Below are positions 1 to 11,643 of a DNA stretch of 64,000 nt, piece by piece (positions within the stretch are counted from its first letter, which is position 1; the number at the start of each line of letters is the position of its first letter). The notes below the pieces were generated by a model. It was not told the DNA's origin. It searched no databases and saw only the letters and a program-made list of their open reading frames with translations. The DNA is from Diatrype stigma. Taxonomy: Eukaryota; Ascomycota; Sordariomycetes; Xylariales; Diatrypaceae. The position numbers and the translations under genes are program-made. The stretch is taken from contig JAKJXP020000080.1 of the NCBI GenBank assembly GCA_022225965.2, positions 1 through 64,000 on the forward strand. The letters run 5' to 3'.

Positions 1-35
<35 letters not shown>

Positions 36-1740
36 CTCTCTCTCTCTCTCTTTTTCGAAGAACTACTGCGCCACATATGTGCGTGGATGTATTCCCGATC
101 CTCTAGAGGGGCTGAGGGGCTGAGGGGCAAGAGCACGACCATCAGGTTGGACGATTGACGATAATCTAGATCCAATCGCTTACAGGGATCCACGCCAAGG
201 ATTATTCCTGTCACCACTATATCGCACATATCTAATCGCACATATTCAAGCAGTAGATCAACCAACACACAACACCAAACAAACTGTGATACAAATCCCA
301 ATATAACCGGAAGTACTACGTAAGATTCATACTATTCATGCTACCCAGTAGCTTGGGGTTTTTCAGGAACCGCCAGCTCAGGAACGAGGGGGGGATCCTA
401 GCAATCCTGATGTCCTGACTCTTTCGTACCCAACCTTGCCAACCTAACCTGCCCGCCTAGAGTACTATGCTAGAGTGTAGAGTGCTAGACTGCTAGAGTG
501 CTAGACTGCTGCTTACTCGGAGTTCTCAAAGCTATTCGTGATATACCTAACAGGCACCCGGCCTCTACCAGTTCTAGACCTCTACCGTTCTACCTAGCGC
601 ACTTGCAAGCACCTCAGTTAGGAGGTATAGCGGACACTTGGCAGATGTAGTGCGCTTGCCGGCATGGAAGTTTTGGGTGCCAAAGGGGTGTTATGGATGT
701 CCCCGCGTTGTTAGTGCAAAATAACCCCCCAGAGAACCCCCCCAGAGACCCCCCCACGCCCTCCATTCTGACCAACTACGTCATTCCCCATGGGCGAGCC
801 CCCAGTTTCTCGCAACACGCGGCGAAACACTGTGCAATAGCAGGCACCTAGCAGCTCGAATGCCCCGCCTCCGTGCTGGAATGAGCTGCAGTTCTGTGGA
901 GTTTGACATTGGCTGATTGGCTAGAAGAATCCCATGGAGGGGCATTGGGTTGGAACCAGGGCGGCGACGTCCTCACACTCTCGTCTCCTCAACACTTCAT
1001 GCTTGTCATTGCTACCTATACATACATACGCGTCAGACTACGAGGGGCTTCACCCTCTACTAGACTATCACCACCACTGCCACGCTACCTGCAGCAGCAC
1101 CGATTCTCAAATATTTCCGTTTTGGTTTCTATCTACCAGCATCACATAGGGGACAGTCTGCTGGCTGCCGTTTCCCACCACTCATATTCCTCACTTACAT
1201 AGATGTTGGCTTTCACATGATCAGGACCACGCAACCTACCTAGACAGCGTTCATGGTTACTGGCTTCTTCTGCTTCACGTCTTCTTGCTATTCACTTGTG
1301 CATATTCATACCTACCTAAGTACCTAGTCAGCCAGTCAGTCAGCCAGCCAGTCAGCTATCGGTTGTAGCCCACGAAAATCTCACTTCGAAACACATTGTT
1401 GCCCCTACGTTTGCCTACCTAAATCTGCTCCTTACTCCTAATAAGCAGTTGACTTAGACTTTCGTGTTGCCCTTCTTATAAGGTTAACCACTGCCAACCT
1501 GTGAGCCAAGTCCTTCCCAACATTGATCACTTCACTTCAACCTTTACGTGCCTGTTCATACTCGCTCCATCTTTATCGTATTTGTCTGTATCGACCCATT
1601 CAGCGCTCCGCTGGTGAAATATACCCAACAATCGGCATCTCGTGGTGTTATGGTTCGGGATTTTTCATTCAGTACGACGCAAGGGGCCCAACATTCATGA
1701 CAGTTACCCCACCAATCGCGTAGTCGAATCACTAAACAAC
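1..1740. other. Intergenic, upstream of the glycogen debranching enzyme gene
   Basis: No supportable gene. It opens with a T homopolymer followed by a CT run (about 5-55). It also holds a degenerate 'gctagagt' tandem at about 463-512, C-rich tracts with 'ccagaga' at 725-758, and a CAGT/CAGC run near 1328-1355. The last few hundred bases are expected to carry the promoter and 5' UTR of the gene starting at 1741. I see no clear TATA box. Confidence 0.6.
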
Positions 1741-4700
1741 ATGGTTCCCAGGACAATGGTCTCGACCGAGGTATATATACTCCCCCTGAAGGATAATGGC
1801 GCGCCAGATGTCCCCGGGGAATATATATACTTGGCCACGAAGACGGAACCCATAACCATCCGCTTCACCATCGAGGGAACCTCCTCCATATGTCGCCAGG
1901 GAAGTCTATGGGTCAATATTCCAGAGAAGGGTTCTGAGTTCCACAGAGACCAGTACCGAGAATACAAGTAGGCGGGCGTGATCTTCCAGCACTATCAGAA
2001 CCCAACTTCCTGACAACCCTTTAGACTTGTGCCTGACTTCAACCGTACGCTCGAAATATCGATTCCCATCTACCATGCCGGGGCTTTCGCTTTTTATACC
2101 ACGTATGCCGAGCTCCCTTCGCTCTCCACGGAGCCCACGCCGAACAAGCAAGCTTCGGTCGAGAAGAAAACCCCCTTGTACTATATCGATGTGGCGCCAC
2201 GCCTGTCGCTTGACGGCCGACCTTTACCCCTGCCAGCCTTGTCGCTATTCTCGGTCATCAGCAAATTCATGGGAAAGTACCCCTCGGATTGGGAGAAGCA
2301 TCTACAGGGTATCAGTGGGCGAGGGTATAATATGATCCATTTCACCCCTTTACAGGTCCGTGGAGAATCGAACTCGCCCTATAGTCTATACGACCAGCTG
2401 GGCTGGGACCCTGAATGCTTTCCAAACGGGAACAAAGATGTGCAGAAGATGGTCGACAGCTTGGAACAAAACCATTCGTTGTTGAGCCTCACCGATATCG
2501 TCCTAAACCACACGGCAAACAATAGCAAGTGGCTGCTAGAGCATCCGGAAGCTGGGTATAATCTTACTACGGCGCCTTGGTTAGAATCCGCCTATCTCCT
2601 CGACACGCAGCTACTCCTGTTTGGTTCTAAATTGGAAGAGCTAGGATATCCCAAGGAGCTCGAGTCCGTCGATGATTTGATCAAGATTATGGATGGCATA
2701 AAAGAGCACGTCATAGCTAAGCTCCGTCTCTGGGAGTTTTATGCTCTGGATGTCGATAGAGATGTCGATGCGGCAATCGAATCGTGGTCTTCAGGGAAAG
2801 TGTCTGTTGTTGATGGATCAGTCGGGGGTGATCTCGACAACCTCAAGGCCGCCAGCATTCAAGACCAGGCCACATATTTGAGGGCAAACGGGTTATTGGG
2901 TAACGACAGGCTTGGCGAACGCTTCCGAAGGCGCATAGACCCGAAAGTTGCTGCTGCATTGATCGCGGTGGACTTTGGCAAGTATCGTGGAGAGGCAGAT
3001 GAGGCTGCCATCCGCTCCAAGCTGGCCCAAATTTTCGATATAGTCAATGTGCCCTTCTACGAGGAGTACGACAAAGAGATCAACGAAACTCTCCAACAAG
3101 TCTTCAACAGAATCAAGTACGTCCGACTAGACGATAACGGACCCAAGCTCGGACCCATCAACGAAGCCAATCCCATAATCGAGTCATACTTCACACGACT
3201 GAACCAATCAGAAGCTTCGAGTAATCTGAAGCCAGAAGATCTGGTCCTTGCCAACAATGGCTGGGTATGGGCTGGGAATGCCTTGATTGACAATGCAGGC
3301 CCTCAATCGCGCGTCTACCTTCGCCGCGAGGTGATCGTCTGGGGTGACTGCGTCAAACTGCGTTATGGCAGTCGTCCTGAAGATAGCCCCTGGCTCTGGG
3401 AGTACATGACAAAGTATGCGCGTATGCTCGCCAAATACTTCGCGGGCTTCCGCATTGACAATTGTCACTCTACCCCTATCCATGTCGCGGAACATATTCT
3501 TGACGAGGCCCGGCGCGTTCGGCCTAATCTATACGTCGTGGCAGAGCTCTTCAGCGGATCCGAAGAGATGGACTATGTCTTTGTCAAGAGGCTCGGTCTG
3601 AGCTCACTCATCCGAGAAGCGATGCAATCTTGGAGCACTGGGGAGCTCAGCAGGCTGGTCCACCGCTATGGTGGTCGGCCGATTGGTAGCTTCGAGGTCG
3701 ATGAGATTAGCCGCCTTTCCAACACAGGCAGTGCTCCTACTAGTCCCAATGCTAATGGCACAAATGGCTTTACGCTATCCCGGGAAGTGATCCGGAACAT
3801 AAAACCATCTACCGTACAGGCACTGTTCATGGACTGCACGCATGACAATGAAGTTCCAGCGCAGAAGCGAGATGCGCGGGATACGTTGCCCAATGCCGCT
3901 TTAGTGTGCATGTGTGCCAGTGCTAGTGGCAGTGTCATGGGCTACGATGAGATATATCCGAAACTTGTTGACCTTGTCAATGAGACGAGACTCTACACGT
4001 CGGAATCTTCTGGGAAGGATGTCCAAGTTGGCGGCGGCGTCGGGGGTATCGGTGGCGTCAAAAAACTACTCAACCAAATACATACTCTCATGGGCAAAGA
4101 CGGGTACGACGAGGTCCATGTCCACCATGAAGATCAGTACATTACCGTACACCGGGTCCATCCTGAATCGAGAAAAGGTTACTTCCTGATAGCGCATACT
4201 GCGTACCCAGGGTATGGGAATGGAAATGGGGCATTCAACCCGGTACATCTACCGGGGACCAAAGCTCGGCACCTTGGCAGCTGGATGCTGGAAGTCGACG
4301 CTAGCGACGAAACGAAGAAGCAAACCGAAAGTGACAAGAAGTATCTAAAGGGTCTTCCGAGTCGCGTTATCGATGTGCCGGGGATCCGGATAGAAGTCAA
4401 AGATGGTGAGACCATCATCACCGTCCGCGACAAGTTCCCTCCAGGAAGTATCGCCTTATTCGAAACTTGGATTCCCGCAGCAGAGCACTCCGCCGGTCTC
4501 GACACGTACGTTACCTCCGGGGCACAGGCGGCGGTAGCCGAGTTGGGTTTGGTAGATCTCAATTTCCTGCTGTATCGCTGCGATCCCGAGGAGCGCGATG
4601 GTAGCGAAGGTAGAGACGGCGTCTATGACATTCCGAGTCATGGCCCACTCGTGTATGCTGGTCTACAAGGCTGGTGGAGCCTTTTGAAAGACATCATCAA

Positions 4701-6444
4701 AGACAACAATCTCGCGCATCCTCTTTGTCAGAACCTTCGGGATGGGCAGTGGGCGTTGGATTACACAATCGGCCGGCTAGATAGAATAAGCCAACAGCCG
4801 GAATTCAAAGCCCTTGCTAAGCCGGCGGCATGGCTAAAGGGGCGATTCGATGCGATTCGCACTATCCCGAGTTTCCTCCTACCTCGGTACTTTGCGCTCG
4901 TGATACGGACCTTCTATACAGCGGCATGGAATCGGGGAATTGAGCTCATGAGCGATAATGTTCGTGATGGGCAATGGTTCCTCCAGAGCCTGGGTATGGT
5001 CAGCGTGCAGCAGACCGGCATTGTCCGATCTGGATCCTTGTGGCCCAAGAAGCTTGTCCCTTCGTTGGCGGCAGGACTGCCTCATTTTGCTGTCGAGTGG
5101 GCACGCTGTTGGGGCCGCGACGTGTTCATCTCGCTCCGTGGCCTATATCTTGGGACCGGCCGCTTCGATGAAGCTGCAGAGCACATTTTTGCATTTGCCA
5201 GTGTTCTGAAACATGGCATGATTCCCAACCTTCTTGGCAGTGGCAACTTGCCCCGGTACAACAGCCGCGACTCCATCTGGTTTTTTCTTCAATGCATACA
5301 GGACTACACCAAATACGCGCCCGACGGGTTGAGTTTGCTGACGAGGAAAGTGAAGCGTCGCTTCCTACCTTACGACGACACATGGTTTCCTTCGGATGAT
5401 CCTAGAGCCTACTCTACAGAAAGTCTAGTTCAAGATGTCATACAAGAGGCCTTGCAACGCCATGCGACGGGTATGAAGTTCAGAGAGGCTAACGCTGGAC
5501 CCGGCATCGATTCGCAGATGCGTGACGAGGGCTTCAACCAAGAGATTCATGTCGACTGGTCCAATGGGATCATCTTTGGTGGCAATCAGTTCAACTGTGG
5601 TACATGGATGGACAAAATGGGCGAGAGCGAGACTGCAGGCTCTAAAGGCATCCCAGGAACTCCACGAGATGGTGCCGCCATCGAAATCACTGGATTGTTA
5701 TACAGTACCCTAGTATGGCTCGCCAAGCTCAGCGCCGCGGGCAAATACCCATACACGGGCGTGAAGGCGGACGGGTCTGAGATCACCTTCTCAGCTTGGG
5801 CTGATCTCCTCAAAGCGAATTTCGAGCACAGCTACTACGTGCCCCTCGACCCATCCCAAGATAGCCAGTATGCCGTGAACACCCCGATCGTCAATCGGCG
5901 TGGCATTTACAAGGATCTATTCCGCTCCGGCAAGGAGTACGAGGATTACCAGCTGCGGCCCAATTTCGCCATTGCCATGACGGTAGCCCCCGAGCTGTTC
6001 GATCCAGACCATGCCATGGGCTGCCTCGTCCTCGCGGACAAGACCCTGCGCGGTCCCACGGGCATGGCCACGCTCGACCCCGCCGACCTCAACTACCGGC
6101 CGTACTACGTCAACTCGGTGGACTCGACCGACTTCGCAACCGCCAAGGGCCGTAACTACCACCAGGGGCCCGAGTGGCTCTGGCCCACGGGATTCTTCCT
6201 CCGCGCGCTGCTGAAGTTCGACCTTCGGCGGCGCAGCACTAAGGAAGGGCGCGTCGAGGCCTTCCAGCAGGTCACCCGCCGCCTGCAAGGCTGCAAAGAC
6301 ATGATCCGGAGTAGTGTCTGGGCCGGGCTTACGGAGCTGACGCAGAAGGATGGGCAGGACTGTCCCGATTCGAGCCCCACGCAGGCTTGGAGCGCCGGTT
6401 GCCTCATCGATTTGTATATGGACGCGGCGGAGTACTCGAAGTAG
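1741..6444 (+). CDS. GDB1: Glycogen debranching enzyme (4-alpha-glucanotransferase / amylo-1,6-glucosidase), 2 exons
   Basis: This bifunctional enzyme removes the branches left after glycogen phosphorylase action: it moves a maltotriosyl unit and then hydrolyses the alpha-1,6-linked glucose. Exon 1 is 1741-1967. A 57-bp intron (1968-2024, GTAGGC..TTTAG) precedes exon 2 at 2025-6444. The join gives 1548 aa, normal for fungal Gdb1 (about 1530). Joined codons read ..REYK-LVPDFNRTLEISIPIY, matching the N-terminal family domain. The transferase half has the GH13-like GFRIDNCHSTP segment at about residue 550. The GH133 half has WGRDVFISLRGLYL at about 1105. The protein is soluble, with no signal peptide. 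An alternative start is the in-frame ATG at 1756. It converges on the acetyltransferase gene downstream. Confidence 0.95.
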
Positions 6445-7003
6445 TGATCAGCGGGGCGATACAGGCAGAAAACGAAGGCATGAATGGTACTGAAAGCGAG
6501 CGTAGGGGAGCGTGTAGTGAGTGGCCTTTATGGTAGAAAGCATGCAGTGAGTGGGAAAAGGTGATCGGACAGCGCAGGGCAGTTGGTTTATAGATCAGTA
6601 CACGATACACGACAAAACGATACACAATAGGAATACGAATACATAATAGATACACGCATTGACCCTTTATCACAACTCTCTTGCGTTCGGGAAGCTTACT
6701 ACCACGTGCTTAATTATAACGAACAGCATTGAAGATTGGCTGGGCTACCTACTGATGTAAGTAGCTAGTCGATATTGCTGGCACCCCGCCAAACCCAGCA
6801 AAACCAGTAAAGCAGCAGGACTACTAAGCAAAATATCTCATCCCCGAAACAAGCAAGTAGTCTCAATATCATCCCGATGACAACGAAGATGATGACCTTC
6901 AGAGACACACAGCGTCTTCAAGGAAACATAACAGCCAGACACCTCCTAGGTATCCACCCCCTTACACTTTCCACATGGGCTTACATATATATGTTCAGTG
7001 CTC
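6445..7003. other. Intergenic between convergent genes
   Basis: 559 bp between two 3' ends. It presumably holds both 3' UTRs. No gene, RNA or notable repeat is seen. Confidence 0.5.
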
Positions 7004-8008
7004 TTATCTCTCTTTGCCTCTTCCTGGTACCGCCGGACTCCAGAGCCACAATCTCTCCTGGCCAGTCTTGGAGACTTCCTCGCCTTTGAACTCGAACCCG
7101 GACTTCTCGAAAAAGCCTCTGGTGTTCCTCCCACAGTGCGCCACCAGGCCGAAGCCGATGCTGTCGGTGTGCTCCTGTCGAAGATACTCCAGGAGGCGGG
7201 TGCCGATACCCTGGCCTCGCGCATCGGGAGCTATAGCGACCACGTTGATATCTAATTCACACATATATATCGTTAGTGACACTGGGCCATTTCTCGGGAC
7301 GACTGCGACGATTGCACATTCATGATTATACGCACTATATAAAGGTCCCAATGGCTTTGCAGCTTCCGAGACCCCTTTGCGGATGCTCATCTCGTCTGCT
7401 AAGAGATCTCCGTCGACGGCCCACGCGTTGATGCGGTGGCAGTCTTCGTCTGTGAGTTCAGCAACAGATTTATTCAGGAGATCCTCGGGGACCGGCGGCC
7501 TCGTGTGCTGGTTACCGGCGTCCGTACCAACCCCGGGACCGGAGCCAGTGACGGAGCCAGCGATGGGGACGGGCACGGGGTTTGGCACGGCCCCAGCCCC
7601 AGCATCCAAACCGGTATCGGCATCAGATTCCGACTCAATCTTAAGTTTAGACAAGCCATCGGACACGGAAACGCGCCTCGCCACGCCCTCGCTGGTCTTG
7701 CCGGCATGAAGAACGCCCACGATCCGACCGTCCCGGACGCGGACGGCCTTGACAATCTTGTCGACATCGGATTCCGTCTCCGCCATCTCCTCGTACATCC
7801 AGGCCACGGTCGCTAGGGTGTGCGCTTCATGCTTCGCGTCTTCGTACATGACGACTCGCATGGGGTCTTGATCCCCCGTCACGTCCATGATCAGTCCGAT
7901 GCACTCCTTGACGTCGCCTGGCTCCACCCAGCTCAGAACGACATCCGTGCTGGTGCTGGTGCTGCTAGTGCCGCTGCCTAGGACAGCTGAAGAACTGCTG
8001 CTCGCCAT
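7004..8008 (-). CDS. GNAT-family N-acetyltransferase
   Basis: Intronless, 334 aa, from the ATG at 8008. The C-terminal third carries the acetyl-CoA binding motif A of the GNAT fold: a beta-4-like strand INVVAIAPDA, then RGQGIGTRLLEYL (the R/Q-x-x-G-x-G/A loop). Motif B follows as FFEKSGFEFKGEEVS. The N-terminal part reads ..LSWVEPGDVKECIGLIMDV, resembling the start of fungal GNAT proteins of unknown substrate. A low-complexity insert of Ala, Gly, Pro, Val and Asp (about residues 115-165) is probably a disordered loop. Ser/Thr-rich residues 1-20 do not look like a targeting signal. The substrate cannot be told from sequence. It could act on a small molecule or a protein amine. Confidence 0.85.
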   Translation of the reverse strand: MASSSSSAVLGSGTSSTSTSTDVVLSWVEPGDVKECIGLIMDVTGDQDPMRVVMYEDAKHEAHTLATVAWMYEEMAETESDVDKIVKAVRVRDGRIVGVLHAGKTSEGVARRVSVSDGLSKLKIESESDADTGLDAGAGAVPNPVPVPIAGSVTGSGPGVGTDAGNQHTRPPVPEDLLNKSVAELTDEDCHRINAWAVDGDLLADEMSIRKGVSEAAKPLGPLYSAYNHECAIVAVVPRNGPVSLTIYMCELDINVVAIAPDARGQGIGTRLLEYLRQEHTDSIGFGLVAHCGRNTRGFFEKSGFEFKGEEVSKTGQERLWLWSPAVPGRGKER

Positions 8009-9128
8009 TGTGAAATGAATGCGTAGGTTGTTGAGTGTTCCAATACAAGTGACTGCGCGGAAGTCTTATAGGGAAGGTTGTGATAGAATCCCAGAATAAT
8101 AGAAAAGGAAATGCCCCCTTGCTAAGCTTCTTTATATAGGCAGATTATGCTGAGGCGTGATTCACCGTTGTACGCTAGTAGTCATAGAAGCAGGCCATAT
8201 CCATCCCAGGAAGGCAAAGTTCAGCCGCGACAGCGTCATTTGTGTGACAGATATTGATTCATTCCGTATGCGGAACGAAGCAGAACCAACGGCCTGCTCT
8301 GTGCTCTCTGGTTTCCATGTACCAGAGCAGGTTGTTATAGAGAGCACCGCTCGTTGCCCCCGGTGTACGACCCCGAGTGGTTGTTACACAGTTGTCAGAC
8401 ATGATCACCGACAAGCGTCATGTCAGTATTCGAAGAGCTCAATGAGAGCGGCCCGAGCCTGTTGATTCGTTGATTCTTACGTTCTTAACACTGCTGGTAG
8501 TTTTCAGTCGAATTGTTGGAACGCCATATACAGTCAGGCAGTGTAGGATTTATCATCCATCACATATATAGTTAGCAATAACTACCTATGTAGGGCGTCC
8601 TAACGTCAATACCCCTTTACCTCGCCTACTTCCTTATTTGCGCAGGATCAAGAGGTTTGTAACCGTTTGTTCAACAAGGCCGGGTCGACTGAACGATTCA
8701 CAGCTGAAGACAAGTATTTCTTCCTAGTTATCAAGAGTCCAACTCCAAGTCATGTATCTCATACTGTTAGCATATACGCCTACCCCTTTTCCTCCTAACC
8801 CCCCGGCGGGCGGTTGACAAACAGTGGCAGTGCTGGCCCAGCGGCCCTGTGATAGTGGGATAGTGGGGTTAGTAGGGACCTACCGCAGGGCAACCCAAGG
8901 GTTGTATGTATGTATGTATGTATGTATGTACATAGCTAAGGCCATGACGGCCCGGCCCGCCTTTAAAGTTCAAAGGTGCAGTGCGTAGACCATGGGAACC
9001 GGCGTAAAAATCTCCTTCCTCCCTTCGTCCCTGAATTAATTATCCTGGATCTGTGTTATTCCATGGAGAAAAAGAATAACCGTCGATGAACGCGGGTACC
9101 CCGTACCATACTTAGAGACGCGCATGCC
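8009..9128. other. Intergenic between divergent genes
   Basis: 1.1 kb between the start codons of the acetyltransferase and the Rrn11-like gene, so it should hold both promoters. It includes a (TATG)n microsatellite at about 8903-8930. No gene is supported. Confidence 0.5.
8903..8930. repeat. (TATG)n microsatellite
   Basis: About seven tandem copies of TATG in intergenic DNA, directly readable in the sequence. Confidence 0.9.
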
Positions 9129-10850
9129 ATGCCATCGTCATCGACCATCACGGGCATGGGAGGCGGCCCCTTTGCCCTCCCCGTGCCGGGCTACCGCCTA
9201 GGGATCCACGCGAGCAAGCGGAGGCGGCTGCGCGCCGAAGTAGGGGAAGCGGGAGGAGAATCCGACCAGGAAAAACGGGAGCGAGGCACCGCATCGCTAT
9301 CGCCCGCCCCGGAATCTCTGTACTCGCACTCGCAATCGCGCCCGCACTCGCAACTGCCTCCGGACGCGATCAACCCGCGCAGCCACTCACCCGACACACT
9401 GCGCCAGTTCGCCGTCGCGGGCCTAGCGGTTGAGGAGGAAGTGCCGTCCGCGGCCTTCCCCCTGTTCCCGCACAAGCCGCTCCCGCTGCCGACGTTGTCG
9501 TCGGGGCGCAGACGCGGTAGGAGGACACAGGCGGCTAACGATGCAACTGCCGATGCGGATGCAGATGCGGGCGGTGCGGATGCGTTGTCCCCGACAATGG
9601 TAGTCAAGCGCCACTCGGCGCGCCTCAAGCATCTAGGCACCGTGACGGCCATCATGCACCGCTGCCTGAGCGAGGGCGACGTCGCACGCGCGAAGCGTGC
9701 GTTCGGGCTGCTGGTGCGCACGCGAGAGGTGGATATCCGCGCGAACCACTTGTGGACTGTCGGGGCGGAGATCCTGATGCGGGACGGGGAGACTATCTCT
9801 GCTGCTGCTGCTGCTTCTGCTAATGGAGAGACAAAGCAACGGCAGCGCCGTCTGAAAAGCGATGAAATGGTAGAAGTGGAGGACGGTGAGGGTGAGGGTG
9901 AGGGTGAAGGTGAAGGTCAGGGCAATGATCAGGGACGTCCATTACCGCCGCCACCACCACCACCACTCCGCTGGGGCTCTACCGCCAACTTTGACGCCGT
10001 ACGTGCCTATTTCGAGAATCTGATCCAGCAGCACCCGCACGACCCACACCGGCCACACCTGACGAGCGCGCTGGACTTCTGGCCAGTGCTTTACGGCATC
10101 GAGATCTACAACACCGACGCGGAGTTCCGGGCCGCGCTGCACCAGCTAGATGTCGCCATGGCCGCTAGCGAGGACGAAGAGGACGAGGGGGAAGGAGGAG
10201 AAGAAGCATTGCACGGCGGGTTCGGGTTCGGGTTCGGGTACGGCGCGGAAGAAGGGGCGGACGATGAAGAAGAACGGAGGATGGAGGCCCGGATGCGGCA
10301 GCGGCAGAAAGAGAGAGACGACGAGGTGGAGAGGAGGAATGCGCCGCGCTGGGCGGCCCGGGACGAGCTGCGCCACGAGACGCGCACGGCCGCGCAGCGG
10401 ATCGCGGCCCGCATGGACGAGACGATGTTGATCGCGCCCTACACGAAGCACCTGGAGCTCCTGCGGCTGCGGGGCATGCTGGCCCTATTCATTGGCGACA
10501 TGCACCTGCCCGCGAGGCTCATCGACGTCGTCAATCGGAGTGGTGTCGATGCCGATGCCGGTGTGGGTGTGGGTGTGGGTGCGACCTCGTCCCGTCCAGC
10601 AACTGCGAAGAAAATCTCGTCATCGAAAACAACATCGCTACTACCAGAAATCACGCAGTCGCTGGCTCGCGCTGCCAGGGGCCCGGAGGAGCGATCGGCG
10701 CTCATGAGCAGACGCGAGGAGCAGGAGCGGGCGAGGGGCTTCTTTGCGCGGATCGTGGAGAACAAGGGCGTGCTGGATGGGTGGGTGAAGAGGTTTGTGG
10801 AAGAGGAGGAGGACGACGATAATGAGTCGGCGAGCGACGAGTTCGGTTAG
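9129..10850 (+). CDS. RRN11: Probable RNA polymerase I-specific transcription initiation factor Rrn11-like protein
   Basis: Intronless, 573 aa. The region HLGTVTAIMHRCLSEGDVAR and the following AFGLLVRTREVDIR / LWTVGAEILMR segment (about residues 165-220) resembles the TPR-like core of Rrn11. Rrn11 is a core-factor subunit that recruits RNA polymerase I to the rDNA promoter. The match continues with a segment on YFENLIQQHP and LDFWPVLYGIEIYN, then a helical C-terminus. The core is interrupted by acidic low-complexity inserts: an EGEG run and a poly-Pro stretch near residue 260, a DEEDEGE/GFGFGFG stretch near 345-380, and a GVGVGVG stretch near 480. Family assignment is from remembered motif resemblance, so it is moderate. 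It would act in the nucleolus. ATG codons at 9124 (out of frame) and 9129 lie together; only the latter opens this frame. Confidence 0.6.
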   Translation: MPSSSTITGMGGGPFALPVPGYRLGIHASKRRRLRAEVGEAGGESDQEKRERGTASLSPAPESLYSHSQSRPHSQLPPDAINPRSHSPDTLRQFAVAGLAVEEEVPSAAFPLFPHKPLPLPTLSSGRRRGRRTQAANDATADADADAGGADALSPTMVVKRHSARLKHLGTVTAIMHRCLSEGDVARAKRAFGLLVRTREVDIRANHLWTVGAEILMRDGETISAAAAASANGETKQRQRRLKSDEMVEVEDGEGEGEGEGEGQGNDQGRPLPPPPPPPLRWGSTANFDAVRAYFENLIQQHPHDPHRPHLTSALDFWPVLYGIEIYNTDAEFRAALHQLDVAMAASEDEEDEGEGGEEALHGGFGFGFGYGAEEGADDEEERRMEARMRQRQKERDDEVERRNAPRWAARDELRHETRTAAQRIAARMDETMLIAPYTKHLELLRLRGMLALFIGDMHLPARLIDVVNRSGVDADAGVGVGVGATSSRPATAKKISSSKTTSLLPEITQSLARAARGPEERSALMSRREEQERARGFFARIVENKGVLDGWVKRFVEEEEDDDNESASDEFG

Positions 10851-11643
10851 CAGGATCGATCGTCCCCTTCTTCCTTCCAGTTTACTCAACTAAGCACGAG
10901 CTTAGATTGGACGGAACACATTCCAGTACCTACCTACACACCTTAAGGTAGTAGTAGCTTGGATGAGTAAATCATCGTAGATGAGCACTGCTAGACGTTT
11001 GCTTAGGAACATACATCTACCCTAGGGGATATTTCTATGAATTGGATGTTAGTATGAAGGGTAGTATGCAATAGTAACAGGGTTGGATGCTTTTGAACCT
11101 CAACACGAGACTGAATTTCATCTTGGCATCGCTGTTGTTCGCTCGCTCTTTCCCCCATCAAGATTCCACCCTGGGTCATGTTTCCCACGTCCGCAAAGAT
11201 CAGAAGTGCATATCATCACAGGGATAATAAGTAGGGGGGTAAAATGAGGCATGTGGCCATACTGACGGATCAATATATGGGTACAGTCCACAAACAGTTT
11301 AGTATCACACAAGCAGTGTTCAGACTTCAAAAACGATCTTCTCACCATTCTAAGTAGTCGTACAGTAGCATACCTAGACTATAGACGTGTCAAAAGTACA
11401 ATGGAAAAGTAGAATAGAATCAGATAAGACACACCCTTTCTGCGCCCCCTGTCCCAGCGTAAACTCCGTCGTAATGCCACCGGGTTTTTCTGCTACGTTC
11501 CGCTCTTCTCTCCTCCTTTCTGTTCTACTCATGTTCCGCCCTGTACATGGAATTACAAGACATACTCTCATGTCGGTCGTTCAGCCTCCCATTCGTCCAG
11601 AGCCCAGAGCCCAGAGCCCAGAGTGGGACAATTTAGTTGGAAT
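10851..11643. other. Intergenic between convergent genes
   Basis: 793 bp of 3' flanks. A short 'agagccc' tandem lies at about 11598-11622. No gene is seen. Confidence 0.5.
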
